Assembly: GCF_019702945.1 (NCBI RefSeq)
Contig: NZ_AP024749.1
Location: 2,418,001 to 2,482,000 of the forward strand
DNA from: Flavobacterium okayamense
GTDB taxonomy: Bacteria; Bacteroidota; Bacteroidia; Flavobacteriales; Flavobacteriaceae
Direction of reading: 5' to 3'
Length of the DNA: 64,000 bases
In this document: in pieces, positions 21,923 to 31,537 of the stretch
Numbering within the stretch: the first letter of the stretch is position 1
How the letters are laid out: each line of letters opens with the position of its first letter
Translations under genes and position numbers: made by a program
Notes under the pieces: model-generated
Told to the model about the DNA's origin: nothing
The model's database searches: none
What the model saw: the letters and a program-made list of their open reading frames with translations, nothing else

Positions 21923-21971
21923 CGAGCGGAGTCGAGATGTAATAATTTGTCTAATCTCTCGACTCCGCTCG
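21923..21971. repeat. Inverted repeat with 15-bp perfect arms
   Basis: CGAGCGGAGTCGAGA and its complement separated by 19 bp, directly upstream of menC. GC-rich compared with its surroundings and of the kind dispersed in flavobacterial genomes. It may act as a terminator or mRNA stabiliser between the hydrolase and menC. Confidence 0.8.
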
Positions 21972-21992
21972 AGATGACAAACTAAACTAACA

Positions 21993-22670
21993 TTATAATT
22001 CTATACTCTCTCCAATTTCTAACAACATTAAATCCTTGTTTTTATCAAAGAACTTACGTTTTGCTTCTTCATGATTGATTTCGATGTAACCAAAAGTATC
22101 AAAATGGTAACCTAATACTTTATCGCATTGTATAAAATCAGAAGCTACAATAGCATCGTCAACATCCATCGTAAAATTACTACCAATCGGTAAAATGGCT
22201 AAATCTAACTTGGTTCGCAATGGAATAAGCTTCATGTCCATTGTAAGCGCCGTGTCTCCTGCAATGTAGATGTTTTTATGTTCACCTTCAATTACAAATC
22301 CACCCGGTTGACCACCATAACTACCATCAGGAAAAGATGACGTATGAATAGCGTTTACATACTTAACTGTTCCAAACTCAAAATCCCAACTTCCACCGTG
22401 ATTCATCGGGTGAAATTGAAAACCTTTATTTCCGAAATGAGAAGCAATTTCGTAATTTGAAACAATTACAGCATCAGTTCGTTTTGCAATAGCTTCAACA
22501 TCTAAAATATGATCTTGATGTGCATGTGTTAAAAGAATATAATCCGCTTGGATTGAATTGATATCAATATGTGAAGCTTTTGGATTTCCAGTGATAAATG
22601 GATCAACTAAAATGTGAATATCTTCAATTTGAATTCCTAAACATGCGTGTCCGTAAAAAGTAATTTTCAT
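21993..22670 (-). CDS. Metallo-beta-lactamase fold hydrolase (UPF0173-like)
   Basis: 225 aa. LTHAHQDHILD is the HxHxDH zinc motif; NHGGSWDF and IAGDTAL add further ligands. Matches the UPF0173 metal-dependent hydrolases. Located inside the men cluster, where homologues are often found in Bacteroidetes; a thioesterase role for a menaquinone CoA intermediate is possible but unproven. Confidence 0.85.
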   Translation of the reverse strand: MKITFYGHACLGIQIEDIHILVDPFITGNPKASHIDINSIQADYILLTHAHQDHILDVEAIAKRTDAVIVSNYEIASHFGNKGFQFHPMNHGGSWDFEFGTVKYVNAIHTSSFPDGSYGGQPGGFVIEGEHKNIYIAGDTALTMDMKLIPLRTKLDLAILPIGSNFTMDVDDAIVASDFIQCDKVLGYHFDTFGYIEINHEEAKRKFFDKNKDLMLLEIGESIEL

Positions 22671-22701
22671 GATTTAGTAATTAGTTGTTAGTAAATAGTA
22701 A

Positions 22702-23592
22702 TTAGCTAATAAAAATTAAAGTTAACCAAAATAATATACTTAATGCAAATGTACTCAAAGCAACTTTTTTTAATTCTGGATCGAAATCTTCGTATTTTGT
22801 AGCTTTATTTACCTTGTTCCAATTCATGAAAATTGAAATATTAATAATTAAAATTGGAATTAATGAAAAATCTTTTAGTATACAAAATAACATAAATACA
22901 ACTGAAGAAATAGCCAAAATTATTTCATGATATCTTTTAGCTTTTTTCAAACCTAATTTTACTACTAATGTTTTTTTGCCAGCTGCTTTATCGTTTTCAA
23001 TATCGCGCATGTTGTTTAGGTTTAAAACCGCCACACTTAATAATCCTATTGAAATAGCTGGAAGAAAAATTTTCCAATCAATGAAATGGGAATACAAAAA
23101 GTTTGAACCAACCACACTAACTAATCCGAAGAAAACAAACACAAATAAATCGCCCATTCCGTTATAACCATAAGCGTTACTTCCCACAGTGTATTTTATA
23201 GCCGCACCAATTGCGCCAATTCCCAACAAAATAAAAACTGAGCTAACAAGAAAATTCTCTTTACCAAAAGCTACATAAATTAAAATCAAAGCACTTAAAA
23301 GCGATAAAATTGAGAATAAAATAACCGCTTTTTTCATTTGTTGAGCTGAAATAACTCCAGCTGCTACCAAACGCTTTTCCCCTATTCTATTGGCATCTGT
23401 TCCTTTTACGCCATCGCCATAATCATTGGCATAATTCGATAGAATTTGAAACAATAATGTAGTTAAAATGGCTAAACCAAAAACAGTCCCGTTAAAAGTA
23501 TTTTGATAATACGCATACGCGCTTCCCATAAAAATACCGGAAACCGATAATGGTAATGTTCGCAAACGCGCAGCTTGAATCCAGTGTTTCAT
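22702..23592 (-). CDS. menA: 1,4-Dihydroxy-2-naphthoate polyprenyltransferase
   Basis: 296 aa UbiA-family membrane protein with eight to nine hydrophobic helices. The first Asp-rich motif (NDYGDGVKGTD) and second (DIENDKAAGKKTL) bind prenyl diphosphate through Mg2+. MenA attaches the polyprenyl chain to DHNA in menaquinone biosynthesis. menB lies upstream on the same strand. Confidence 0.95.
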   Translation of the reverse strand: MKHWIQAARLRTLPLSVSGIFMGSAYAYYQNTFNGTVFGLAILTTLLFQILSNYANDYGDGVKGTDANRIGEKRLVAAGVISAQQMKKAVILFSILSLLSALILIYVAFGKENFLVSSVFILLGIGAIGAAIKYTVGSNAYGYNGMGDLFVFVFFGLVSVVGSNFLYSHFIDWKIFLPAISIGLLSVAVLNLNNMRDIENDKAAGKKTLVVKLGLKKAKRYHEIILAISSVVFMLFCILKDFSLIPILIINISIFMNWNKVNKATKYEDFDPELKKVALSTFALSILFWLTLIFIS

Positions 23593-23599
23593 TTTAAGT

Positions 23600-23652
23600 A
23601 GTGATTAGTGAAAAGTAAAAAGTGATTTGCTAAAAACTATTAACTAATCACT
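23600..23652. repeat. Short inverted repeat between menB and menA
   Basis: AGTGATTAGT and ACTAATCACT with an AT-rich spacer. A related TTAGTAATTAG-type stretch precedes the hydrolase gene (around 22675-22705). Low-complexity intergenic repeats; no assigned function. Confidence 0.5.
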
Positions 23653-23668
23653 CTTCACTAATTACTTA

Positions 23669-24508
23669 TTAAGGAATATATTTTTTCTCGAAATTAGGCT
23701 TACGTTTTTCTAAGAAAGCATTTCTACCTTCAATGGCTTCATCACTCATATACGCTAAACGTGTAGCTTCACCTGCAAATACTTGTTGTCCCACCATTCC
23801 ATCATCGGTTAAATTCATGGCAAACTTCAACATTTTGATAGAAATAGGCGATTTTTCTAAGATTTCTTGCGCCCATTGGTAAGCAGTATCTTCTAATTCA
23901 TCATGAGGAATTACAGCATTTACCATTCCCATTTCGTAAGCGTCTTGAGCCGAATAATTTCTACCTAAAAAGAATATTTCACGCGCTTTCTTTTGCCCAA
24001 CCATTTTTGCTAAATATGCCGAACCATAGCCACCATCAAAACTAGTAACATCAGCATCGGTTTGTTTAAAAATAGCATGTTCTTTACTTGCCAAAGTTAA
24101 ATCACAAACCACATGTAAACTATGTCCGCCACCAACAGCCCAACCTGGGACTACTGCAATAACCGCTTTTGGCATAAAACGAATTAATCGTTGCACCTCT
24201 AAAATATTTAAACGATGGTAACCATCTTCACCTACATAACCTTGCTTACCACGTGCTTTTTGATCGCCTCCGCTACAAAAAGACCAAATTCCATCTTTAG
24301 ATGAAGGCCCTTCTGCCGACAATAACACCACTCCTATTGAAGTATCTTCATGTGCGTCTTTAAAGGCATCTAATAATTCAGAAGTCGTTCTTGGACGAAA
24401 TGCATTTCTAACATCTGGTCGATTAAAAGCAATTCGAGCAACTCCATCACATTTCTTATACGTAATATCGCTATATTCTTTTACTGTTTTCCACTCAATT
24501 TTACTCAT
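23669..24508 (-). CDS. menB: 1,4-Dihydroxy-2-naphthoyl-CoA synthase
   Basis: 279 aa crotonase-fold enzyme. FCSGGDQKARGKQGY, VPGWAVGGGHSLHVVCDLT and DVTSFDGGYGSAYLAKMVGQKKAREIFFLG are diagnostic for MenB, which cyclises o-succinylbenzoyl-CoA. First gene of the men cluster in this window. Confidence 0.97.
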   Translation of the reverse strand: MSKIEWKTVKEYSDITYKKCDGVARIAFNRPDVRNAFRPRTTSELLDAFKDAHEDTSIGVVLLSAEGPSSKDGIWSFCSGGDQKARGKQGYVGEDGYHRLNILEVQRLIRFMPKAVIAVVPGWAVGGGHSLHVVCDLTLASKEHAIFKQTDADVTSFDGGYGSAYLAKMVGQKKAREIFFLGRNYSAQDAYEMGMVNAVIPHDELEDTAYQWAQEILEKSPISIKMLKFAMNLTDDGMVGQQVFAGEATRLAYMSDEAIEGRNAFLEKRKPNFEKKYIP

Positions 24509-24689
24509 TATAAAAGTTTTAATTCGTTAAATTAAAATTTGATTAAGATGTATAATTTTAAATTTAAAAGGTAAAAATACGCCATTTTTATATTAAATTG
24601 CAGCAGAAACTTAATAAATTAAAGCTATTAACCGATGACTTCATTTATTAATTTCTATTAACTTTTTGATTACCAAACCATTTAATAAG

Positions 24690-25808
24690 ATGAGAAAATC
24701 ATTCTTACTACCTATTGCTATACTTTCCTTTGTTTGTAGTTTTTCGCAAAACTATGAGTTTAAGGAAACTATTAACCTTGAACATTTACCTGTAATTTCT
24801 CAAGATAAAACAGGAACATGCTGGAGTTTTTCAACTTCTTCTTTTTTAGAATCGGAAATTATTCGGTTAACCGGCAAATACATTGATCTTTCTGAAATGT
24901 ACCAAGTACGCACAACTTATCCTAAAAAAGCTGAGAATTATATAATGCGTCAAGGAAAAGCGCAATTTGGAGAAGGTGCTTTAGCTCATGATGTTATTAA
25001 TAGTGCTACACAATATGGATTAGTTCCGGTTTCAGTATTTACTGGACTTTCTGAAGATGAGAAAATTCATAATCACGCCGAATTAGAAGCTGTTTTAATT
25101 TCGATGCTGAAAACTTATATTGAAAACCCTGGCAAAAAGTTGTCTCCAAAATGGAAAGAAGCAGTTTCAAGAGTTTTAGATGTTTATTTAGGGACAATCC
25201 CACAAAAGTTTAATTACGAAGGAAAAGAATATACGCCAATTTCATTTATGAAAATGACTAAGATTAATCCTAATGATTACTTAACCGTAACAAGTTTTAC
25301 TCAAGCTCCATTTTATGAGAAATTCATTTTAAATATTCCTGATAATTTTTCAAATGGTAGTTTGTATAACTTACCTCTAAATGAATTTATAACTGTTATT
25401 GATAATGCTTTAGAAAAAGGTTATACTTTATCGTTGGATGCCGATGTTTCTGAAGCTACTTTCTCAGCAAAATATGGAGTTGCCTTTATTCCTGAAAATG
25501 AAGAAGATGAAAAAACGGGATTAGCAGAAATTATAAAAGAGAAAAACATTACACAAGAATACCGCCAACAAGAATTTGAAAATTTTAATACTACAGATGA
25601 TCATTTAATGCATATTGTTGGAAAATTAGTAGACCAAAAAGGAAATGTTTACTACAAAGTAAAAAACTCTTGGGGTACTAATGAAAAAAGAGTTAAAAAT
25701 GGAGGTTATATTTATATGAGTGTTGCTTATATGAAAGCTAAAGCTATTTCGGTTTTAGTTCATAAAGATGCTTTAGATAAAACTATCAGAAAAAAATTAT
25801 TCTTATAA
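24690..25808 (+). CDS. Secreted C1-family (bleomycin hydrolase-like) cysteine peptidase
   Basis: 372 aa from ATG 24690, which begins a clear signal peptide (MRKSFLLPIAILSFVCSFSQ); the upstream ATG at 24666 would spoil it. The papain-like triad is visible: Cys in QDKTGTCWSFST, His in DDHLMHIVG, Asn in VKNSWGT. It resembles aminopeptidase C/bleomycin hydrolase relatives exported in Bacteroidetes. The next gene starts at the adjacent base. Confidence 0.9.
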   Translation: MRKSFLLPIAILSFVCSFSQNYEFKETINLEHLPVISQDKTGTCWSFSTSSFLESEIIRLTGKYIDLSEMYQVRTTYPKKAENYIMRQGKAQFGEGALAHDVINSATQYGLVPVSVFTGLSEDEKIHNHAELEAVLISMLKTYIENPGKKLSPKWKEAVSRVLDVYLGTIPQKFNYEGKEYTPISFMKMTKINPNDYLTVTSFTQAPFYEKFILNIPDNFSNGSLYNLPLNEFITVIDNALEKGYTLSLDADVSEATFSAKYGVAFIPENEEDEKTGLAEIIKEKNITQEYRQQEFENFNTTDDHLMHIVGKLVDQKGNVYYKVKNSWGTNEKRVKNGGYIYMSVAYMKAKAISVLVHKDALDKTIRKKLFL

Positions 25809-26261
25809 ATGACGTTTCGTTCAGCATTTAGTAAAAAAAGTAAGATCATTTTCAGTGTGGTTGCATTAATTATTATTGCAAGTACACTTCCTGTTTTTTT
25901 TGATACTAATATGACTGGAAATTGGCAAGCTAAATTAATTGTACTAACAATTAACATTTTAAGTTTAGTTTTAATATGCTGGATAATTACTAAAACTTTT
26001 TATGAAATTAAAGGCGATAGTTTACTCATTTGCAAATCAGGACCTTTTAAAAAGAAAATTCAAATTAAAAACATTAAACGAATTGAATTTCACAACGGTT
26101 TAATAATTCCTTCATTATGGAAACTTTCCTTAAGTGACGAAGGAATAATTATCCACTATAATCAATTTGATGAAATTTATATTTCACCCAAAAACAAAGA
26201 AAAATTCTTAACCCAAATACTAAAAATAAACCCAAATATTTTATTACCTATCAATGCCTAA
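25809..26261 (+). CDS. Membrane protein with PH-like domain
   Basis: 150 aa. Two helices (about residues 12-31 and 42-61) and a C-terminal beta-rich part (FYEIKGDSLLICKSGPFKKKIQIKNIKRIEFH) typical of small bacterial PH-domain proteins (STM3941-like). Starts directly after the peptidase stop and overlaps the next gene by 8 nt, so the three genes form an operon. Confidence 0.7.
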   Translation: MTFRSAFSKKSKIIFSVVALIIIASTLPVFFDTNMTGNWQAKLIVLTINILSLVLICWIITKTFYEIKGDSLLICKSGPFKKKIQIKNIKRIEFHNGLIIPSLWKLSLSDEGIIIHYNQFDEIYISPKNKEKFLTQILKINPNILLPINA

Positions 26262-27420
26262 AATTTTATTAATCGCCATTTGCTCAATTCTAATTTTAAC
26301 ATCATGCAAAAAAGAGCATAAAAAAGAAAAGCTTAATGAAGTAAATAAAGAAACTGTTTCCTTTCCAGTAGATTTCCCTGAATTAAAAGAAAGTGAAATT
26401 AAACAATTTAAGGAAGAGATTCATTCATTCTACACTTCAAAGATAAATTTAGATGATTTCAGTGGATCTTTTCTGGTGGCAAAAAACGGACAAATTTTGT
26501 TTGAAAATTATATAGGTTTTTCAAATTATAAAGAAAAAAGTACCATTACTGAAAATACCCCTTTACATTTAGCCTCAATTAGTAAAGTTCTTACAGCAAG
26601 TGTTATATTGCGAATGGTAGATGAAAACAAAATTAGTTTAGAAGATTCTTTTCAAAAATACTTTCCAAAATTTCCTTTTGAAAAAATTACTATACGTATA
26701 TTGTTAAATCATAGAAGTGGATTGCCAAATTATGCTTATTTTACAGACAATGATAGTATTTGGGATAAATCTAAAACTTTAAAAAACAGCGATGTTCTTG
26801 ATTTATTATGTAGTAAAGAAATCCCTTTAGATTTCACTCCAAATACTAAATTTAGCTATAGTAATACAAACTATGCTTTGTTAGCCAGTTTAATAGAAAA
26901 AGTTAGTAAAATGTCTTTTCCTATAGCAATGCAAAAATTACTATTCGAACCTTTACAAATGAATAACACTTTTGTTTTTGAATTAGAAAAACAAAAAGAT
27001 AGTATTAGTCAATCTTATAAAAGTACATGGGAAAAAATTCCCTACGACCATTTAGATGCAGTTTATGGAGATAAAAACATTTATTCGACACCAAAAGATT
27101 TATTAAAATTTGATATTGCTACTTACTCCGAAAATTTTTATTCTAATAAACTACGTTCAGAAATTTTCAAAGGTTACAGCTACGAAAGACCTGGAGTAAA
27201 AAATTATGGTTTGGGCATACGTTTAAATGAATGGGATCATACCCCAACCTTATTTTATCACAATGGTTGGTGGCACGGAAATACCAATTCTTATACAACT
27301 TTAAAAAATGAAAAAGTTTGTATAATTGCGCTTTCTAACAAATACACACGTAAAGTTTATCAGGCTAAAAAACTTTCTAGCATATTTGGGAATTATCCTT
27401 TTGAAATAGAAGAGGAATAA
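26254..27420 (+). CDS. Beta-lactamase-family serine hydrolase, lipoprotein
   Basis: 388 aa with lipobox (LILTSC). Serine hydrolase motifs: SISKVLTA (SxxK), YSNTNYAL (YxN) and HNGWWHG replacing KTG. These mark class C beta-lactamase-like/penicillin-binding fold enzymes (EstB/DAP type) acting on peptides or esters in the periplasm. Its 3' end overlaps the convergent dioxygenase gene by 28 nt. Confidence 0.9.
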   Translation: MPKILLIAICSILILTSCKKEHKKEKLNEVNKETVSFPVDFPELKESEIKQFKEEIHSFYTSKINLDDFSGSFLVAKNGQILFENYIGFSNYKEKSTITENTPLHLASISKVLTASVILRMVDENKISLEDSFQKYFPKFPFEKITIRILLNHRSGLPNYAYFTDNDSIWDKSKTLKNSDVLDLLCSKEIPLDFTPNTKFSYSNTNYALLASLIEKVSKMSFPIAMQKLLFEPLQMNNTFVFELEKQKDSISQSYKSTWEKIPYDHLDAVYGDKNIYSTPKDLLKFDIATYSENFYSNKLRSEIFKGYSYERPGVKNYGLGIRLNEWDHTPTLFYHNGWWHGNTNSYTTLKNEKVCIIALSNKYTRKVYQAKKLSSIFGNYPFEIEEE

Positions 27421-28295
27421 CCAATCTTTACGGAAGTCATAGTTAATGAACCTGCAACTAATTTATCGTTAAAAAATTCCACTTTATCATTATCAGTTTG
27501 TAAGGCCAAACTGTAAATTAATGGAAAATAATGATCTGGTGTAGGTATAGCAAGTTTTGCTGCACTATTCAATTTTTCGTATTCGAATAAGGCTTTATGA
27601 TCTTTACTTAAAATTTTATTTTTGAAGATATCATTCATTTCAATTGCCCAATCGTAACCATAATTATCCACATTCATTTTATCCCAAGCTACCATTCTAA
27701 GATTATGTACCATGTTTCCACTTCCAATAATTAAAACTCCTTTTTTACGTAGGTTTAATAATTGCTTTGCTAATTGATAATGATATTCCGCAGGTTTATG
27801 ATAATCTATACTTAACTGTAAAACCGGAATATCGGCTTTTGGATACATATGTTTCACAACCGACCAAGTTCCGTGATCTAATCCCCAATCATGATCAAAC
27901 TCAACAGCAGGATTAGTTATCATTTTTTGAATTTCATTTGCTAATGAAGGATCTCCAGGCGCTGGATATTGTACATCAAATAAAGCTTGGGGAAATCCAC
28001 CAAAATCATGAATTGTTTTAGGTTGGTTCATTGCAGTTACAAAAGTTCCTATTGTTAACCAATGTGCTGAAATTACAACAACCGCTTTAGGTTCAGGAAT
28101 TTCTTTTCCCATTTTCTGCCAGCGTTGTGAAAACTCATTATCTTCAATAGCATTCATGGGTGATCCGTGACCGATAAATAAAACCGGCATTAAGATGTCG
28201 GCCTCATTTAAATCATTAGACCAACTATAGAATTGATTTGTAGTTATCATTGCTCCTCCTCCTATTAATAATTTAATAAAATTCTTTCTATTCAT
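27393..28295 (-). CDS. ygiD: Extradiol dioxygenase, YgiD/LigB family
   Basis: 300 aa. PVLFIGHGSPMNAIEDNEF, VVVISAHW, FDHDWGLDHGTWSVVKHMYP and GSGNMVHNL match 4,5-DOPA extradiol dioxygenase/YgiD. An N-terminal extension (MNRKNFIKLLIGGGAMITT) looks like a signal or anchor sequence, suggesting export. Real substrate unknown. Confidence 0.9.
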   Translation of the reverse strand: MNRKNFIKLLIGGGAMITTNQFYSWSNDLNEADILMPVLFIGHGSPMNAIEDNEFSQRWQKMGKEIPEPKAVVVISAHWLTIGTFVTAMNQPKTIHDFGGFPQALFDVQYPAPGDPSLANEIQKMITNPAVEFDHDWGLDHGTWSVVKHMYPKADIPVLQLSIDYHKPAEYHYQLAKQLLNLRKKGVLIIGSGNMVHNLRMVAWDKMNVDNYGYDWAIEMNDIFKNKILSKDHKALFEYEKLNSAAKLAIPTPDHYFPLIYSLALQTDNDKVEFFNDKLVAGSLTMTSVKIGYSSSISKG

Positions 28296-28335
28296 TTCTA
28301 TACAATATTTGTATATACAAATGTATGAAATATTT

Positions 28336-29298
28336 TTAAATAGAGCTAAAAAATTCTAATGCTTTTATTTCAGCATAACTATATTTAGAATCTTTAACAG
28401 GAAAAGCACAATGCCCACCATAATTTGTAACCTCAAAAAAGACATTCGATTTATTTTCAGAAAGTTGTTTAGGAAAACAACCCTCTCCTAAGAAAGGATC
28501 ATCGTATGAGTTTAGTATTAAAACTGGATGAAAAATATTATCTAAACTTCTTGCTGGTGATACTTGGTAATAATAATCATGTCGGTCAGTAAATCCGTGT
28601 AAAGGTGCTGTGAAATTATCATCAAGAAAATCAAAATCTCTAATTTGTTTTACTTTTTCCATGGTAATTACATCAGGAAATTGTTGCGCTTTTAATTTCA
28701 GTTTATGTTTTAAGCCAATTAAAAAATTATACATATACACTTTATTAAAACCTTTCTTTAGTGCTTCGGCACTTGCTTTAATTTCAATAGGAACAGAAAC
28801 TGAAACACCTGCTTTCACTCTACTATCAATGTTTTTAATCCTACCTAAATAATTTAAAACTTGCGCTCCACCCATAGAGAAGCCTACTAAAAAAATTTGT
28901 TCAATTCCTTTATTTAAAGCAAATTTCACAACAGCATCTAAATCTTCGATAGAAGCATGATGATACATCTTAGGTAAACGATTCATTTTTCCGCTACATG
29001 TTCTATTATTCCACGCAAAAACTGAATAATCTTTTTCAAGAAATAATGTAGCACAACTGTTTATATAAGTTCTTTGCGAATTTCCCTCTAATCCGTGACA
29101 AAGTATAACCGCTTTTTTTGGATTCTTTAAATTAAAATCAATTTCTAAAAAATCACCATCAAACAACTCAATAATTTCTCTTGTATATTTTGGAGCAGCA
29201 AATTTTTTAAACTTACCTGCATAAATCGTCGAGTAATGCGCATTTTTATGTAATAAGGGAACTTGTGAATTATATGTATTATTTTGTATAAAAGGCAT
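28336..29298 (-). CDS. YheT-family alpha/beta hydrolase
   Basis: 320 aa. AVILCHGLEGNSQRTYI (oxyanion region), FLVGFSMGGAQVLNYLG (nucleophile Ser), LNSYDDPFLGEG (acid) and NYGGHCAF (His) define an alpha/beta hydrolase of the YheT/EMB8 type. Predicted esterase of unknown substrate. Confidence 0.9.
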   Translation of the reverse strand: MPFIQNNTYNSQVPLLHKNAHYSTIYAGKFKKFAAPKYTREIIELFDGDFLEIDFNLKNPKKAVILCHGLEGNSQRTYINSCATLFLEKDYSVFAWNNRTCSGKMNRLPKMYHHASIEDLDAVVKFALNKGIEQIFLVGFSMGGAQVLNYLGRIKNIDSRVKAGVSVSVPIEIKASAEALKKGFNKVYMYNFLIGLKHKLKLKAQQFPDVITMEKVKQIRDFDFLDDNFTAPLHGFTDRHDYYYQVSPARSLDNIFHPVLILNSYDDPFLGEGCFPKQLSENKSNVFFEVTNYGGHCAFPVKDSKYSYAEIKALEFFSSI

Positions 29299-29310
29299 GC
29301 GCTGTGTAAT

Positions 29311-29337
29311 TAAAAAAACCTACAAAATTGTAGGTTT
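29311..29337 (-). terminator. Intrinsic terminator after S1-domain gene
   Basis: AAACCTAC/GTAGGTTT hairpin with U-tract on the minus strand, just after the stop codon at 29344. Confidence 0.75.
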
Positions 29338-29343
29338 AGTGCG

Positions 29344-30171
29344 TTATAATAATGATATTCCGTTTTCTCTAATTTCGATTACTCTTTGTTTGTATAAGTT
29401 TCCTACGGCTTTTTTAAATGACTTTTTACTCATTTGTAAAACCGATTTAATTTCTTCAGGATGACTTTTATCGGTTAAACCTAAATAGCCATTATTAGCT
29501 TTTAATTCTTTCAATAAAATTGCAGCATCATCATCAATTGATTCTACACCTACTTTCTTAAACATTACATCAATTTTTCCATCAGGACGAACTTGTTTGA
29601 TGTAAGCTTTAGTTTTAGTTCCTAATTTTAAATCTTTAAAAACTTCACCTGAAAATGCAAGTCCTTTATACTTATTTTCAATAATAACGTTTATTCCTAA
29701 ATCGGTAAAATGAGAAATCATAACTTCAACTTCCTGATTAGGTTCATACGAAGGAAAATCTTCAGAAAAATACTTATTAACTTTACTCGTAGCAACTAAT
29801 CGATTCGTTTGTTCGTCTAAATAAACATAGATTAAATATCGTTTATTTACTTCCATGTTAACTGCTTGTTCTTTAAAAGGAACAAACAAATCTTTTTCTA
29901 ATCCCCAATCTAAAAATGCACCAAATTTGTTAACAAAATTAACTTTTAAATGTGCAAATTCATTAAGTTTTACATAAGGCTTTAAAGTAGTAGCTACAGG
30001 TCTTTCTTCATTGTCAAGATAAACAAAAACTGTCATTTCATCTCCAATAAAGTACTCTTTAGGAACATACTTATTTGGCAATAAAACATCGTGTTCTTCG
30101 TCTCCTAGGAACAAACCAACTTTTGTATTTCGTAAAACTTTTAATGTATTGTATTGACCAATTTGCAACAT
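29344..30171 (-). CDS. S1-like RNA-binding protein, CvfB family
   Basis: 275 aa with tandem S1-type OB folds (VGLFLGDEEHDVLLPNKYVP, KFGAFLDWGLEKDLFVPFKEQ, LGINVIIENKYKGLAFSGEVF) and a C-terminal winged-helix (SLQMSKKSFKKAVGNLYKQR-like segment). Matches CvfB, an RNA-binding regulator. I chose the ATG at 30171 because the longer frame begins with a TTG that is part of the promoter box TACCTTTG (30190-30197). Confidence 0.85.
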   Translation of the reverse strand: MLQIGQYNTLKVLRNTKVGLFLGDEEHDVLLPNKYVPKEYFIGDEMTVFVYLDNEERPVATTLKPYVKLNEFAHLKVNFVNKFGAFLDWGLEKDLFVPFKEQAVNMEVNKRYLIYVYLDEQTNRLVATSKVNKYFSEDFPSYEPNQEVEVMISHFTDLGINVIIENKYKGLAFSGEVFKDLKLGTKTKAYIKQVRPDGKIDVMFKKVGVESIDDDAAILLKELKANNGYLGLTDKSHPEEIKSVLQMSKKSFKKAVGNLYKQRVIEIRENGISLL

Positions 30172-30189
30172 AGTGTAAAAAATATGCCA

Positions 30190-30197
30190 CAAAGGTA
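30190..30197 (-). promoter_or_regulatory. -7 box of the S1-domain gene
   Basis: TACCTTTG on the minus strand, 18 nt before the chosen ATG. It decides against the longer start. Confidence 0.65.
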
Positions 30198-30216
30198 GTT
30201 AATTGAATTGGATATT

Positions 30217-31437
30217 TTAAATACCAATTTCTAACTGTAAACGTAAATACCAATTATTTTGAACATCACCTGAGTAATATTCCTTCTCATCCATAGTAAC
30301 TTCTGCTTGAAGTTTAAATGCATGCTCTCTTAAATATTTTGTAACACCGAAACTATATTGTTTTAAATCGGGTGTAAAAGGCTTTATTTCCTTATCTACA
30401 TTTTGATTAGAAAATCTTCCAATGATTTCAAAATCATTTTTAAAAATATAGCTTAATTGGTAATCCATTCCTTTACCAGCATAAACATAGTTGAATTGAG
30501 TAATATCGTCTGGATTATATGTCACCAAATCAGAAGATTCTCTTTGCATGTAAGCCGACATAAAAGCCCAACCATTATATTTAACCATAAAATCGGCAAA
30601 ATATGAACGTAAGGTTTTAGGTTCGTAAAGTAGATTTCCTAGTTGTCCATTTGTTCTAACTGCTCTGTTATTTTGTTGATATGCCCCCGAAAATAAAACT
30701 TTTGGTGTTTTCTCTCGAGCTAAATCTCCTTCAAAATAAATACCATTATTTTTGAATGAACCAAATGGCATAATTTCTACTTTTCCTGTTAAAGCAACTC
30801 CATCATCTGATGTTTGGGTCCAGTTTCGACCTTCGCCTGTTGAAACAGCAGTTTTAACATTGTATGAGAAAGCATCGTTTTTTTCATTAAGATAGTAGGC
30901 TTGAAAACCAAAATCTCTATCGATTGTAAAACGAGCATTATTTATAGTTCTATCGGTTAATTGTAAAGCTCCGGATGAATTAACACGTTGACGATTACCT
31001 GGCAATTTAGTTTGTCCAAAAATAAAGTTCCAATGTTTATTTGGTCTATAATAGAATGCTGCATCCCTAATAATATTGATATTATCGCCTTCTTGAACCT
31101 GACCAACATCGCCTGGAGCAAAAGACAATTGAATAATATATATAAATTTAGGATTCCAAACATAACCATCAAAACGCAAACGAAGACGCCTTATCTGTGC
31201 TTCATATCGATTATCTCTATCCTCTTCATTAAAATATGTCACCCTATTTTGCATACGGAAACGAATATTTAATTGAAATAAACTATCTGCTGAAGTAACT
31301 CCTAAACCCTTCCCATAACTATAATAAGGTAAGGCTGCTAGTTTTAAATCGTTATTTTTAATTGAGTCATTGTGTGTTTGTGAAAAACCAATACTCGCAA
31401 AAAAAACAATAAAAAAAAGTTTATAAAAGAATTTCAT
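30217..31437 (-). CDS. Phosphate-selective porin OprO/OprP-like outer membrane protein
   Basis: 406 aa with signal peptide (MKFFYKLFFIVFFASIGFSQ). Alternating aromatic beta strands (IRFRMQNRVTYFNEED, RRLRLRFDGYVWNPKFIYIIQL, HWNFIFGQTKLPGNRQR) and a C-terminal strand ending in a hydrophobic residue are typical of the porin P family. Solute not determined. Confidence 0.85.
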   Translation of the reverse strand: MKFFYKLFFIVFFASIGFSQTHNDSIKNNDLKLAALPYYSYGKGLGVTSADSLFQLNIRFRMQNRVTYFNEEDRDNRYEAQIRRLRLRFDGYVWNPKFIYIIQLSFAPGDVGQVQEGDNINIIRDAAFYYRPNKHWNFIFGQTKLPGNRQRVNSSGALQLTDRTINNARFTIDRDFGFQAYYLNEKNDAFSYNVKTAVSTGEGRNWTQTSDDGVALTGKVEIMPFGSFKNNGIYFEGDLAREKTPKVLFSGAYQQNNRAVRTNGQLGNLLYEPKTLRSYFADFMVKYNGWAFMSAYMQRESSDLVTYNPDDITQFNYVYAGKGMDYQLSYIFKNDFEIIGRFSNQNVDKEIKPFTPDLKQYSFGVTKYLREHAFKLQAEVTMDEKEYYSGDVQNNWYLRLQLEIGI

Positions 31438-31514
31438 TTGCGCGGTGTTTGTTGTGTTGTTGCATTAAGAAGCTGCAAAATTAAAATAATTAATTCATAA
31501 ATCTAATCTTTAGT

Positions 31515-31522
31515 TACCTTTG
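31515..31522 (+). promoter_or_regulatory. -7 box of prmA-clpS operon
   Basis: TACCTTTG, 15 nt before the ATG of prmA. Confidence 0.65.
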
Positions 31523-31537
31523 CAAAAAAATTAGAGC

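Noticed and set aside
21923..21971. Terminal repeat of an insertion sequence
   Set aside because: The arms enclose only 19 bp and no transposase or target duplication is present.
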